Shown here piece by piece: positions 1 to 7,678 of a stretch of DNA of 64,000 bases; positions within the stretch are counted from its first letter, which is position 1; each line of letters starts with the position of its first letter. The stretch spans positions 1 through 64,000 of the forward strand of contig NZ_JODS01000010.1 of NCBI RefSeq assembly GCF_000718025.1, read 5' to 3'. The notes under the pieces are model-generated. The model saw nothing but the letters and a program-made list of their open reading frames with translations. It was not told the origin of the DNA and did no database searches. Both the position numbers and the translations under genes were made by a program. Origin of the DNA: Kitasatospora purpeofusca. Lineage in GTDB: Bacteria > Actinomycetota > Actinomycetes > Streptomycetales > Streptomycetaceae.

Positions 1-225
1 CCAGCTTATCAGATGTTTTCCGTGCCGTTCCCGGCGCTTCCTTCGTCCAACTCGCTGGTGTCTTCTGCGGCTTGACGCCCCGTCCGACGTTTCAAACTCT
101 AGCCGATCCCCGCTCCGAAAAGCGAATCCGGCCGCAATCCTTGAAAACAGGCACACCTAATAGACCCTGAGCCGGAACGTATCGAAAGAAATAACGACAC
201 GCCTCGGCCCGCGATGCGTGTCCGG
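1..225 (-). promoter_or_regulatory. Probable rRNA-operon promoter and leader (operon lies to the left)
   Basis: This stretch is clearly less GC-rich than its surroundings and carries no convincing gene. Read on the minus strand it holds a TAGAGT hexamer (positions 101 to 96), a good streptomycete -10 element. About 100 nt further on, at the window edge, comes a run reading CATCTGATAAGCTGG. From memory, streptomycete rrn leaders carry a similar CTGATA-type run upstream of the 16S gene; that resemblance is the basis of the call. A second AT-richer patch around 155-200 could hold another promoter. The 16S gene itself is outside the window, so this remains an inference. Confidence 0.5.
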
Positions 226-242
226 TGCTCCCTGCCGAGCGA

Positions 243-959
243 CTACAGAACACTACGCCCGTTCGGAGGCAAAGGCAAACAGTCCGTCCGGACGATGCGG
301 GTGCAGACGGCACGGCCGGCCTTCACGTACTCGCCGTTGGGGTGGTCGTTGCCGGTGACCCAGCGGCGGGCGGTGGCCTCGTCCCGGCCGCCGGCGCGGT
401 GGCGGCCGAGGAGGCGGGCCTCCCGGACGGCGTCGTCGGCCTCGACGTACCAGAGTTCGCGCAGCAGTCGGCGGGCCTCCGGCCAGGGGTGGTCGGCGGA
501 GGCGAGGTAGTTGCCCTCGGTCACGACCAGGCGGGCCCGCGGGTGGACGACGTGGCGGGCGGCCACCGGTTCGTCGAGGTCGCGGTCGAAGTCGGGGACG
601 TAGATGTCCTGGAAGCGCTCGGTGGCGACCCGGCGCAGCAGGGCGACGTAGCCGTGCGCGTCGAAGGTCGCGGGTGCGCCCTTGCGGTGGCCCAGGCCGA
701 GGCGGTCGAGCTGGGCGGCGGAGAGGTGGAAGCCGTCCAGGGGGAGGTAGGCGGCGCTGCCCGGGCCCTCCCGGCGCTCGACCTCGGCGACGAGGTGCCG
801 GGCCAGGGTGGACTTGCCGGCGGCGGGCGGGCCGGCGAGACCGAGGATGGTGCGGGCCTCGCTCCCGGGGCCTCGCAGCAGGCCGAGGGCGAGGGCCGTC
901 AGGCTGTCGGCGCCGGGGGTGTCCCCCGTGCGGTCCCCGGTGGTGCGGTCCGCGTTCAT
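243..959 (-). CDS. P-loop nucleoside/nucleotide kinase family protein
   Basis: The 238-aa product has a Walker A motif GPPAAGKST near residue 45, then LPLDGFHLS, the DGFHL signature of the uridine kinase / pantothenate kinase / fructose-kinase-like P-loop group. An EGNYL segment and an arginine-rich lid (RLLGRHRAGG) follow. It should transfer phosphate from ATP to a small hydroxylated substrate in the cytosol; the substrate cannot be read from sequence. The ATG at 959 has no Shine-Dalgarno sequence, but a TAGGGT hexamer lies exactly 6 nt upstream, so the mRNA is probably leaderless. The gene stands alone, with its 3' end facing the rRNA promoter region. Confidence 0.8.
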   Translation of the reverse strand: MNADRTTGDRTGDTPGADSLTALALGLLRGPGSEARTILGLAGPPAAGKSTLARHLVAEVERREGPGSAAYLPLDGFHLSAAQLDRLGLGHRKGAPATFDAHGYVALLRRVATERFQDIYVPDFDRDLDEPVAARHVVHPRARLVVTEGNYLASADHPWPEARRLLRELWYVEADDAVREARLLGRHRAGGRDEATARRWVTGNDHPNGEYVKAGRAVCTRIVRTDCLPLPPNGRSVL

Positions 960-1041
960 GGGCGAACCCTACTCAGCGGGCGAGCGCGGCGGGCCGACCC
1001 CGGCGACCGATCCCGGGGGACGGTCCTGCGGGCGGCCCCGG

Positions 1042-2004
1042 CTACACGGGGCGTTCGGCGAGGGCGGGCAGGTCCAGGGTGAGGGTGCCGGCGTCGGCGT
1101 CGAGCAGGGCGGGGACGCCGAGCGGGACGGTGAGGGTGGACGGGCAGTGGCCGAAGCCGAGCTCCCAGACGACGGGGACGCCGAGCGGGCCGAGCCGGTC
1201 GAGCATGACGTCGCGGACCCGGTCGAGCGGGCCGCAGCCCTCCCAGGAGCCGAGGGCGATCCCGGCGACGCCGTCGAAGGCGCCGGAGCGCAGGAACTGG
1301 GTGAGGAGCCGGTCGAGCTGGTACGGGTGCTCGTTGACGTCCTCGAGGACGAGGATGCTGCCGGCGTAGGAGGGGCGGGCGGCGGGGGTGCCGCGCTCGG
1401 CGGCGAGGACGTGGGTGCAGCCGCCGGCGGTGACGCCGCGGGCCCGGCCGGGGACGAGGGTGGCGGCGGTGGGCGAGGTGATGACGGTGGTGGCGGCGGG
1501 GTCGAAGAGGGTGCGGCGCAGGTGTTCGGCGGTGCGGGCGTCGCCGATGAAGCCGGCGGTGGCGCTCATCGGTCCGTAGAGGGTGGCGAGGCCGAGTTGC
1601 TGGGCGAAGGCCTCGTGCAGGGAGGAGACGTCGCTGAAGCCGATGAGGATCTTGGGCGGGACGGCGCGCATTGCGTCCCAGTCGAGGAGGTCGACCATGC
1701 GGTGGACGCCGTAGCCGCCGCGGGCGCAGATGACGGCGTCGACGGTGGGGTCGAGCCAGGCGGCCTGGAGGTCGGCGGCGCGGTCGGCGTCGGTGCCGGC
1801 GAGGTGGCCGAGGACGGGGTGGGTGTCGAGGACGTGCGGGGCGACGGTGACGCGCAGTCCCCAGGAGCGGAGGACGTCGGTGCCGGCGCTGAGCCGCTCC
1901 GGGTCGATGGGGCCGCTGGTGGCGACCACGGTGATGTGGTCCCCGGGGCGGAGGTGCGGCGGGCGGGTCAGCCCTCGGCCGGGGGTGGTCGGGTGCTGGT
2001 CCAT
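1042..2004 (-). CDS. S66 family LD-carboxypeptidase (LdcA/MccF-like)
   Basis: The 320-aa product matches the serine peptidase S66 family in length and motifs: an N-terminal segment ending in ICARGGYG, the nucleophile region IGFSDVSSLH (Ser of GFSD), the LEDVNEHPY segment with the catalytic Glu, and the FGHCPSTLTVPLG segment with the catalytic His. Family members cleave the L,D bond of muropeptide tetrapeptides during cell-wall recycling or, in the MccF branch, inactivate microcin-C-like peptidyl adenylates; the sequence does not separate these roles. There is no signal peptide, so it is cytosolic. It follows trpS on the same strand but a strong hairpin between them suggests separate transcription. 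Confidence 0.85.
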   Translation of the reverse strand: MDQHPTTPGRGLTRPPHLRPGDHITVVATSGPIDPERLSAGTDVLRSWGLRVTVAPHVLDTHPVLGHLAGTDADRAADLQAAWLDPTVDAVICARGGYGVHRMVDLLDWDAMRAVPPKILIGFSDVSSLHEAFAQQLGLATLYGPMSATAGFIGDARTAEHLRRTLFDPAATTVITSPTAATLVPGRARGVTAGGCTHVLAAERGTPAARPSYAGSILVLEDVNEHPYQLDRLLTQFLRSGAFDGVAGIALGSWEGCGPLDRVRDVMLDRLGPLGVPVVWELGFGHCPSTLTVPLGVPALLDADAGTLTLDLPALAERPV

Positions 2005-2030
2005 GGCCGGGTTCCTTCCGGGACGGGGGG

Positions 2031-2063
2031 CTCTCGGGGCCGGCGCGGGACCGGCCCCGAGAG
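2031..2063 (-). terminator. Hairpin terminator downstream of trpS
   Basis: A perfect 13-bp stem (CTCTCGGGGCCGG / CCGGCCCCGAGAG) with a 7-nt loop lies just 3' of trpS and before the S66 peptidase start. There is no U tract, which is usual for streptomycete terminators. Confidence 0.65.
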
Positions 2064-2081
2064 GTTACGCCCCTGACGCGT

Positions 2082-3179
2082 TCACAGCGATCCCATGACG
2101 GCCCGCACTTCGGTGAGGGTGGCGTCGGCGATCGCGTTGGCGCGTTCGGAGCCGGTGCGCAGGACCTGGCGGATGTGGCCCCGGTCGGCGGCGAGTTCGG
2201 CGCGGCGGGCGCGGATCGGGCGGAGGTGTTCGTTCACGGCCTCGGTGACGGTGCGCTTGAGGGCGGCGGCGCCGCCGTCGCCGATCTCCTCGGCGAGTTC
2301 CTCGGGGGCGCGGTCCTGGCAGAGGCCGGCGAGCAGGAGGAGGTTGGCGACCTCGGGGCGGCCGACGGGGTCGTAGGTGATGCGGCGGTCGGCGTCGGTC
2401 TTCGCGCCCTTGAGGAGGCGGGCGGTGGTGTCCTCGTCGGCGGCGAGCGGGACGGAGTTGCCGCGGCTCTTGCTCATCTTGCCGCCGTCGGTGCCGAGGA
2501 GCAGCGGTGCGGCGGAGAGCAGGGCGCGGGGGCGGGGGAAGACGGGGGTGCCGTCGGGGTGCGGGTAGCGCTCGTTGAAGCGGCGGGCGACGGTGCGGGC
2601 GACTTCGAGGTGCGGCAGCTGGTCCTTGCCGACGGGGACGAGGTCGGCCTTGCAGAAGAGGATGTCGGCGGCCTGGTGGACGGGGTAGGTGAGCATCAGT
2701 CCGTTCACGGCGGCCTGGCTGGAGTGGGCGATCTCGTCCTTGACGGTGGGGTTGCGGTGGAGTTCGGCGACGCTGACCAGGCTGAGGAAGGGCAGCAGCA
2801 GTTGGTTGAGGGCGGGGACGGAGCTGTGGGTGAAGATCGTGGCGCGGTCGGCGTCGATTCCGGTGGCGAGGTAGTCGACCACGAGGTTCTCGGTGTGTTC
2901 GGCGAGGCGGTCGGCGAGGTCCCGGTCGGTGATGACCTGGTAGTCGGGGATGACGAGGAGCATCTCGACGCCGAGGCGCTGGAGGTGGACGCGGTTGCGG
3001 AGGCTGCCGAAGTAGTGGCCGAGGTGGAGCGGGCCGGTGGGGCGGTCGCCGGTGAGGACGCGGTGGGCGGCCGGGTCGGCGCGGATGCCCTCGTCCAGGT
3101 CGGTCAGGTGGCTCGGGTCGGCGGGGGCGGTCGCGGCGGTCGCGGCGGTCGCGGCGGTCGCGGTGGTCACGGTGGTCAC
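2082..3179 (-). CDS. trpS: Tryptophanyl-tRNA synthetase (auxiliary, attenuator-controlled type)
   Basis: This class I synthetase of 365 aa charges tRNA-Trp. The N-terminal half has the HIGH-type signature TGPLHLGH preceded by TGDRP, and the KMSKS loop is intact (GGKMSKSRGN). A DYQVITDRD segment after the first strand resembles the auxiliary streptomycete enzyme TrpRS1, which is known to confer indolmycin resistance. I chose the GTG at 3179 because GAGGAG lies 7 nt upstream and translation upstream of it is not protein-like. The start is followed by a short Thr/Ala-rich stretch (TTVTTATAATAAT) before the conserved domain. About 120 nt upstream lies a 12-codon leader with tandem Trp codons and alternative hairpins, so expression should rise when charged tRNA-Trp is scarce. 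Whether this enzyme is really indolmycin-resistant is an inference from similarity and regulation. Confidence 0.93.
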   Translation of the reverse strand: MTTVTTATAATAATAATAPADPSHLTDLDEGIRADPAAHRVLTGDRPTGPLHLGHYFGSLRNRVHLQRLGVEMLLVIPDYQVITDRDLADRLAEHTENLVVDYLATGIDADRATIFTHSSVPALNQLLLPFLSLVSVAELHRNPTVKDEIAHSSQAAVNGLMLTYPVHQAADILFCKADLVPVGKDQLPHLEVARTVARRFNERYPHPDGTPVFPRPRALLSAAPLLLGTDGGKMSKSRGNSVPLAADEDTTARLLKGAKTDADRRITYDPVGRPEVANLLLLAGLCQDRAPEELAEEIGDGGAAALKRTVTEAVNEHLRPIRARRAELAADRGHIRQVLRTGSERANAIADATLTEVRAVMGSL

Positions 3180-3251
3180 GGGGTTTCTCCTCGGTACGGC
3201 GGTGGTCGCGGCCGTCCGGGGCTCGGGGCCCGTCCCGTCGGAGAAACGCAG

Positions 3252-3278
3252 CAGGGCCGTCCATCCCGGACGGCCCTG
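3252..3278 (-). terminator. Attenuator terminator hairpin in trpS leader
   Basis: An 11-bp perfect stem (CAGGGCCGTCC / GGACGGCCCTG) with a 5-nt loop, followed on the minus strand by CTGCGTTTCTC. It lies between the leader peptide and trpS and shares the GGCCGTCC segment needed for the competing antiterminator. Confidence 0.8.
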
Positions 3279-3301
3279 GTCAGGCGTGGCTGGTGGCCGT
3301 C

Positions 3302-3340
3302 CTAGGACGGCCACCAGTCGAGACCTGCGAAGCGCTTCAT
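3302..3340 (-). CDS. trpL: trpS leader peptide (MKRFAGLDWWPS)
   Basis: A 12-codon ORF starts with ATG at 3340 and ends with TAG at 3304-3302. It encodes MKRFAGLDWWPS, with two tandem tryptophan codons near the end. Tandem Trp codons in a GC-rich genome directly upstream of a TrpRS gene, embedded in one arm of a perfect palindrome, are diagnostic of an attenuation leader. No Shine-Dalgarno sequence precedes the ATG. A TACCCT hexamer lies 7 nt upstream, so transcription may begin at the ATG itself. The peptide has no role of its own; its translation rate senses charged tRNA-Trp. Confidence 0.85.
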   Translation of the reverse strand: MKRFAGLDWWPS

Positions 3341-3441
3341 GGGTTCGAGGGTAGCGGTCGCGGGTGCCGGACCGCCGCCGGTTTTCCGCTTCCGCGCCGC
3401 GGCTCTCCGTGCTGCCGCTTTCCGCGCTGCTCCGTCGCCCG

Positions 3442-5067
3442 TCAGTCCTCGACGACGAGGGCGGGGGTGTCCTGGCGGAGGGTCTCGCCGCGGAAGAACG
3501 CGGGCCGGTAGGCGCTGTACACGAACATGAGGACGGCGCCGAGCAGCAGGATTCCGACGCCGATGACGAACACCGAGCCGATGCCGAACACGGCGCCGCT
3601 GCCGTACTCCGGGTCCCAGGCGTCGGTGAGGGTCTGCAGGAAGACGCCGGCGAGCAGGAGGCCGCCGAGCAGGGGGGCGAGGCCCTTGAGGACGAGGTCA
3701 CGCAGGCTGTCCCGGAGCGAGTGGCGGAAGTACCAGACGCAGGCGAAGGCGGTCAGCGCGTAGTAGAAGCAGATCATCAGGCCGAGGGCCAGGATGGTGT
3801 CCTGGACGACGTTCTCGCTGATCACGCTCATGCCGACGTAGAACACGGCGGTGGCGGCGCCGGCGGCGAGGGTGGCGAAGCCGGGGGTGCGGTGGCGCGG
3901 GTGGACGGTGCCGAAGCGGGGCGGCACGGCCCGGTAGGCGCTCATCGCGAGCAGGGTCCGGGCGACCGGGATGAAGGTGGTCTGCAGGCTGGCGGCGGCG
4001 CTGGCGACGACGGCCAGGAAGAGCAGGATGCTCCACGGCGAGCCGAGGACCGGGCGGGCCAGGGCGGAGAAGACGTTGTCGGCGGTGTCCGGGTTGCCGA
4101 GGCCGTTGCCGGTGCTGCCGACGCCGGCGAACATCTGGGCGGCGACGGCGACCAGCAGGTAGGAGCCGACCAGGGTGACCATCGAGATCATCGCGGCCCG
4201 GCCCGGGGTCTTGGCGCTGCCGCTGGTCTCCTCGTTCATGGTGAGGCAGGTGTCCCAGCCCCAGTACATGAAGATCGAGAGCGACAGGCCGGCGGTGAAG
4301 GCGCTGAACGAGCCCACCTCGAGCGGGTTGAGCCAGGAGGCGGAGAAGCCGATGGAGTCGGGCAGGTCGCCGGTGGCGGCCTTGCCGATGGCGATGCCGG
4401 CGAACAGCAGCAGGACGGCGAGCTGGAGCCCGACCAGGCTGTACTGGAACCACTTGGTGGCCGTCATGCCGCGGTAGCTCATCGCGGTGGCGGCGGCGAT
4501 CAGGACGACGACGGTGGCCAGATGGACGGCCTTGTTGTCGTTGAGGTCGGCGACGGCTCCGCTGCCCGTCATCTCGCCGAGCATCAGGTAGAGGAAGTCG
4601 GTGGCCACCCCGGCGAGGTTGGACAGCACGATGATGGTGGCGACCGTCAGGCCCCAGCCGGCCATCCAGCCGACGCGGGGGCCGAAGGCCTTGACCGTCC
4701 AGGTGAAGGACGTGCCGCAGTCCGGGAAGTCCTTGTTCAGTTCCTTGTACGCGAACGCGACGAGCAGCATCGGCAGGAAGCCGGCCAGGAAGACCGCCGG
4801 CATCTGGACGCCGACGGCGGTGACCGTCGGTCCCAGGGTGGCGGTCAGGCAGTAGACCGGGGCGACCGTGGAGACGCCCAGGACCACGCTGCTCAGCAGG
4901 CCGACGGAGTTGCCCCGTAGGCCCTTGTCCCCCGCTGCCCCCGTCGCCCCCGCCACCCCCGGGTCGGGGGCTCCACCACTGGCACCACTGACCGGGGCAC
5001 CCTGCGGAGCGGCGGGCGCCGTTGCCCGGCCGCTGCTTCCGTGCTCTGAGAGCTGCTGATCAAACAC
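3442..5067 (-). CDS. APC-superfamily amino acid permease
   Basis: The 541-aa product has a Gly/Ala-rich cytosolic N-terminus of about 50 residues, then roughly twelve hydrophobic segments starting with LLSSVVLGVSTVAPVY. The consensus features of the APC family are present: the GVSTVAPVY helix 1 break, a PDCGTSFTW segment after helix 2, and a GWDTCLTMNEE segment in the middle. It probably imports an amino acid or amine by cation symport; the substrate is not evident. The start ATG at 5067 is followed by low-complexity sequence, so a shorter form is possible. It is divergent from the iron-binding lipoprotein and lies upstream of trpS on the same strand, which could hint at an amino-acid link but is not proof. 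Confidence 0.85.
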   Translation of the reverse strand: MFDQQLSEHGSSGRATAPAAPQGAPVSGASGGAPDPGVAGATGAAGDKGLRGNSVGLLSSVVLGVSTVAPVYCLTATLGPTVTAVGVQMPAVFLAGFLPMLLVAFAYKELNKDFPDCGTSFTWTVKAFGPRVGWMAGWGLTVATIIVLSNLAGVATDFLYLMLGEMTGSGAVADLNDNKAVHLATVVVLIAAATAMSYRGMTATKWFQYSLVGLQLAVLLLFAGIAIGKAATGDLPDSIGFSASWLNPLEVGSFSAFTAGLSLSIFMYWGWDTCLTMNEETSGSAKTPGRAAMISMVTLVGSYLLVAVAAQMFAGVGSTGNGLGNPDTADNVFSALARPVLGSPWSILLFLAVVASAAASLQTTFIPVARTLLAMSAYRAVPPRFGTVHPRHRTPGFATLAAGAATAVFYVGMSVISENVVQDTILALGLMICFYYALTAFACVWYFRHSLRDSLRDLVLKGLAPLLGGLLLAGVFLQTLTDAWDPEYGSGAVFGIGSVFVIGVGILLLGAVLMFVYSAYRPAFFRGETLRQDTPALVVED

Positions 5068-5114
5068 CTGCGCACCCTAGGTGCGGGTACCGAAGGTTGA
5101 GTAGGCCAACCCTT

Positions 5115-5144
5115 GGTGATTTGAACCACTCCCTTCGATTCACC
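5115..5144. promoter_or_regulatory. Imperfect inverted repeat upstream of the permease
   Basis: GGTGATTTGAA and TTCGATTCACC match as an inverted repeat at 9 of 11 positions around an 8-nt centre, about 50 bp upstream of the permease ATG. It sits in an AT-richer divergent intergenic region of 292 bp and is a candidate operator. No regulator can be named from it. Confidence 0.3.
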
Positions 5145-5312
5145 CCTGCAGAGCCGGACGTTGGCCGATGATGCATGGGGTGTTAAGGCGTGTACCTTTA
5201 TTTCAAAGGGTTGTTACCGAATTGATTTGCCCGCTGTGTCACGTTTTGAGACGTTTTGCCATCGGCCCGGCGGGCCCGGTGGACGCGGCGCGGGATCGTT
5301 CGGGGACGTCGG

Positions 5313-5331
5313 ATAGGTTTGCCTTGCCTCA
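5313..5331. promoter_or_regulatory. Iron box (DmdR1/IdeR-type operator)
   Basis: ATAGGTTTGCCTTGCCTCA agrees with the actinobacterial iron box (TTAGGTTAGGCTAACCTAA) at about 14 of 19 positions. It lies about 30 bp upstream of the start of a siderophore-binding lipoprotein, the position expected for iron-dependent repression. Confidence 0.6.
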
Positions 5332-5359
5332 CCACATTCCGCCCCCGAAGGAGCGCCGC

Positions 5360-6481
5360 GTGTCCCCCACTCCCGGCCACCCGACCACCCCCCGCCCCGG
5401 CCGACGGGCCCTGCTCACCGCGGCGCTCACCGGCGGCGCCGTCCTCGGCCTCGGCGGACTCCTCACCGCCTGCGGCGGCTCGGGCGGCTCCGGCGGATCG
5501 ACCGGATCGGGCGGCTCCGGCGGCGGCGCGGCGAAGCCCTCCGGCGGCTCCGCGCCCGACCAGAAGTCCGTCAAGCAGGGCGGCGACGACTACGCCACCG
5601 TGATCGAGAAGATGAAGGGCTTCGGCACCGACGCCGCACCCGGCGTCTACCCGCGGACGATCAGGCACGCGCTGGGCGAGACCGTCCTCCCGGCGAAGCC
5701 GACCCGGGTCGTCGTCCTCGACACCGGCGAGCTCGACAACGTCGTGTCGCTGGGCATCCAGCCGGTCGGCGTGGTCCACACCGACGGCTCCAAGAACATG
5801 CCGTCCTACCTCAAGGACAGGGCCGGCAGCCCCGCCGCCGTCGGCACCATCAACAGCCTCAACCTGGAGGCCATCGCCGCACTCAAGCCGGACCTGATCC
5901 TCGGCAGCCAGCTGCGCGCCCAGGACCAGTACCAGCAGCTCTCCAAGATCGCGCCGACCGTCTTCTCGCTGCGCCCCGGCTACCCGTGGAAGCAGAACTT
6001 CCTGCTCAACGCGAGCCCGTTCGGCCTGGAGGCGGAAGCCAGGGCCCAGCTGGACGCCTACCAGGCGGCGGCCGCGGCGATCGGCGCCGCGCTCGGCGAC
6101 AAGCGGCCCACCATCACGCCGCTGCGCTTCATGCCGGGCAAGACCCGGCTGTACGCGGAGCTGTCCTTCATCGGCACCGTCCTCACCGACGTCCGGCTGC
6201 CGCAGCCCGCGATCGAGCAGGTCAAGGAGCTCGCGGTGGAGATCGGCCCCGAGCAGATCGACAAGGCGGACGCCGACTGGATCTTCTACGGGGTCTACGG
6301 CACGCCCAGCTCCACCAACCAGGACGCGGTGCTCGGCGGGGCGCTCTGGAAGACCCTGGGCGCGGTCAAGTCCGGCCAGGCGCGGCCGGTCCCGGACGAG
6401 ACCTGGTTCCTCGGGCTCGGCGTGGCCGCCGCGAACGTTGTCCTGTCCGACCTGAAGGGCTTCGTGGCACCCGGCGCCTGA
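5360..6481 (+). CDS. Iron-siderophore ABC transporter substrate-binding lipoprotein
   Basis: A 373-aa exported protein. The N-terminus has a twin arginine (GRRALLTAAL), a hydrophobic stretch and the lipobox LTAC, so it is probably Tat-exported and lipid-anchored at the outer face of the membrane. A Gly/Ser-rich spacer precedes a type III periplasmic-binding fold: RVVVLDTGELDNVVSLGIQP is typical of FepB/FhuD-like proteins, as are the LNLEAIAALKPDLILG segment and the C-terminal ANVVLSDL helix. It should bind a ferric siderophore and pass it to an ABC permease; no permease genes are adjacent, so it is an orphan binding protein here. I chose GTG 5360 because GAAGGAG precedes it by 7 nt and the lipoprotein signal begins directly after. 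The upstream iron box implies repression by DmdR1 under iron sufficiency. Confidence 0.85.
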   Translation: MSPTPGHPTTPRPGRRALLTAALTGGAVLGLGGLLTACGGSGGSGGSTGSGGSGGGAAKPSGGSAPDQKSVKQGGDDYATVIEKMKGFGTDAAPGVYPRTIRHALGETVLPAKPTRVVVLDTGELDNVVSLGIQPVGVVHTDGSKNMPSYLKDRAGSPAAVGTINSLNLEAIAALKPDLILGSQLRAQDQYQQLSKIAPTVFSLRPGYPWKQNFLLNASPFGLEAEARAQLDAYQAAAAAIGAALGDKRPTITPLRFMPGKTRLYAELSFIGTVLTDVRLPQPAIEQVKELAVEIGPEQIDKADADWIFYGVYGTPSSTNQDAVLGGALWKTLGAVKSGQARPVPDETWFLGLGVAAANVVLSDLKGFVAPGA

Positions 6482-6709
6482 CCGGCACCCTCCGGGGGGA
6501 GGGCCGGGCGGGAGGCCGGAAAGGCAGACCGGGCGTGGGAACCGGGGAGCCCGATGGGACGTCAGGGTGTTGTGCAGGTGGGACCGGTGGTACGAGGGGG
6601 ACTCGTGGGGCGTGACGGTGTTGTGGGGCGCAGGGGGCGGAAACGCGCTTGGAGCACGTCGCCCGGTGCGGGAGGATCGACGGGACCGTACCCCGAAGGG
6701 CCCGTGCCA

Positions 6710-7678
6710 ATGACCACGCTCGACCGGACCGCCGCCGACCGGCTGCCGTCCGCCCCACCCGCTCCCCCGGCGCTCGACGCCGCCGCCCCGGTGGACGGGG
6801 CGACCCGCTGCTCGATCACGGCGACGGGCACCGACGGCCGGACGGGCGGCGCGACCGGCGTCCTGCCGGGCGGCTCGGTGCCGCGGCCGCGCGCCGGGGA
6901 CGCCGACGGCGGGTCCGAAGCGTCCGACCCGTCCCCGGCTGCCGAGGCGGGCGGGACGAGCGCGACGGGCGGGTCGGCCGGGGCGGGCAGGTCCGGCGAG
7001 GCGTCCCCCTGGCTCCGGCAGCCGCCGGCCGTCCAGGAGCGGACGGTCCCGGTGCTGCGGGCGCCCCACGAGGAGCCGCGCACCGCCGTCAGCCGGCGGC
7101 CCTCGCCGTCGCGCCGCCTCCGCCTGCTGCATCCGCAGACGGTGGCCGCCCCCGTCCGGCCCGACAGCGCGCGCACCGGTCCGGCGCCGGCCACCGGCGC
7201 GCCGGTCGTCCCCGGACCGCGCACCGACGGCGACCGGGACGCTCCCCGACCGAGGACGGCTGCGGCCGAGGCCCCGTTGGGCGTGCTGATCGGTGGCACC
7301 CCCCAGCTGCCCGACGCCGGCGGGCGCCCGGGCCGCGCCGAGGAGCGGCCCGCCGTCCGGGCGACCGCCGAGCTCCTCCGGCTCGGCCGGGGGACCTGTC
7401 TGGTCGTGCTGCCCGCCTGGCGGCCCGCGATCGCCGTCTCGGTACCGACCGAGCTGCTGCTGAGCGCCACCGGCCTCGCCTTCGACCAGCTCACGGAGGC
7501 GCGGCTCTCCGTCGTGATCAACCCCGGCGCCCTGCACGACCGGGAGCTGGAGCTCCGGGACTGGCGGGTCGGCCCGCCCGGGCGGCCGGGCCGACGCGGC
7601 CGGCGGCGCCCGCTCCAGGCGTTCGGGGCCGACGGGACCGCCGCTCAGGAGCGGACGGACCCACCGTTCGGGATGTAG
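6710..7678 (+). CDS. Hypothetical protein with disordered N-terminus
   Basis: A 322-aa reading frame with G/C-rich third positions. The first two thirds are Ala/Gly/Pro/Arg-rich and probably disordered. Only the C-terminal part (about residues 215-310, from VRATAELLRLGRGTCLVV onward) looks like a folded alpha/beta domain. I recognise no family. The ATG at 6710 has CGAAGGG about 9 nt upstream. The 3' end overlaps the 3' end of the convergent Nudix gene by 34 nt. The reading frame on the opposite strand over the first part is also open, so strand assignment rests mainly on the C-terminal domain and on the start site. Confidence 0.5.
   Translation: MTTLDRTAADRLPSAPPAPPALDAAAPVDGATRCSITATGTDGRTGGATGVLPGGSVPRPRAGDADGGSEASDPSPAAEAGGTSATGGSAGAGRSGEASPWLRQPPAVQERTVPVLRAPHEEPRTAVSRRPSPSRRLRLLHPQTVAAPVRPDSARTGPAPATGAPVVPGPRTDGDRDAPRPRTAAAEAPLGVLIGGTPQLPDAGGRPGRAEERPAVRATAELLRLGRGTCLVVLPAWRPAIAVSVPTELLLSATGLAFDQLTEARLSVVINPGALHDRELELRDWRVGPPGRPGRRGRRRPLQAFGADGTAAQERTDPPFGM

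Larger units (their letters stand above)
3245..3340 (-). promoter_or_regulatory. Tryptophan attenuator of trpS
   Basis: Three elements follow in order on the minus strand. First, a leader ORF with two adjacent Trp codons (3316-3311). Second, a perfect 28-nt palindrome at 3317-3290, whose 5' arm contains those two Trp codons. Third, an 11-bp terminator hairpin at 3278-3252 followed by a short T-rich run (GTTTCTC). The 3' arm of the palindrome contains GGACGGCC and the 5' arm of the terminator contains GGCCGTCC, which are exactly complementary. A ribosome stalled on the Trp codons would therefore free the 3' arm to form an antiterminator. This is the layout of ribosome-mediated attenuation, described before for an auxiliary trpS in Streptomyces coelicolor. 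Confidence 0.88.
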
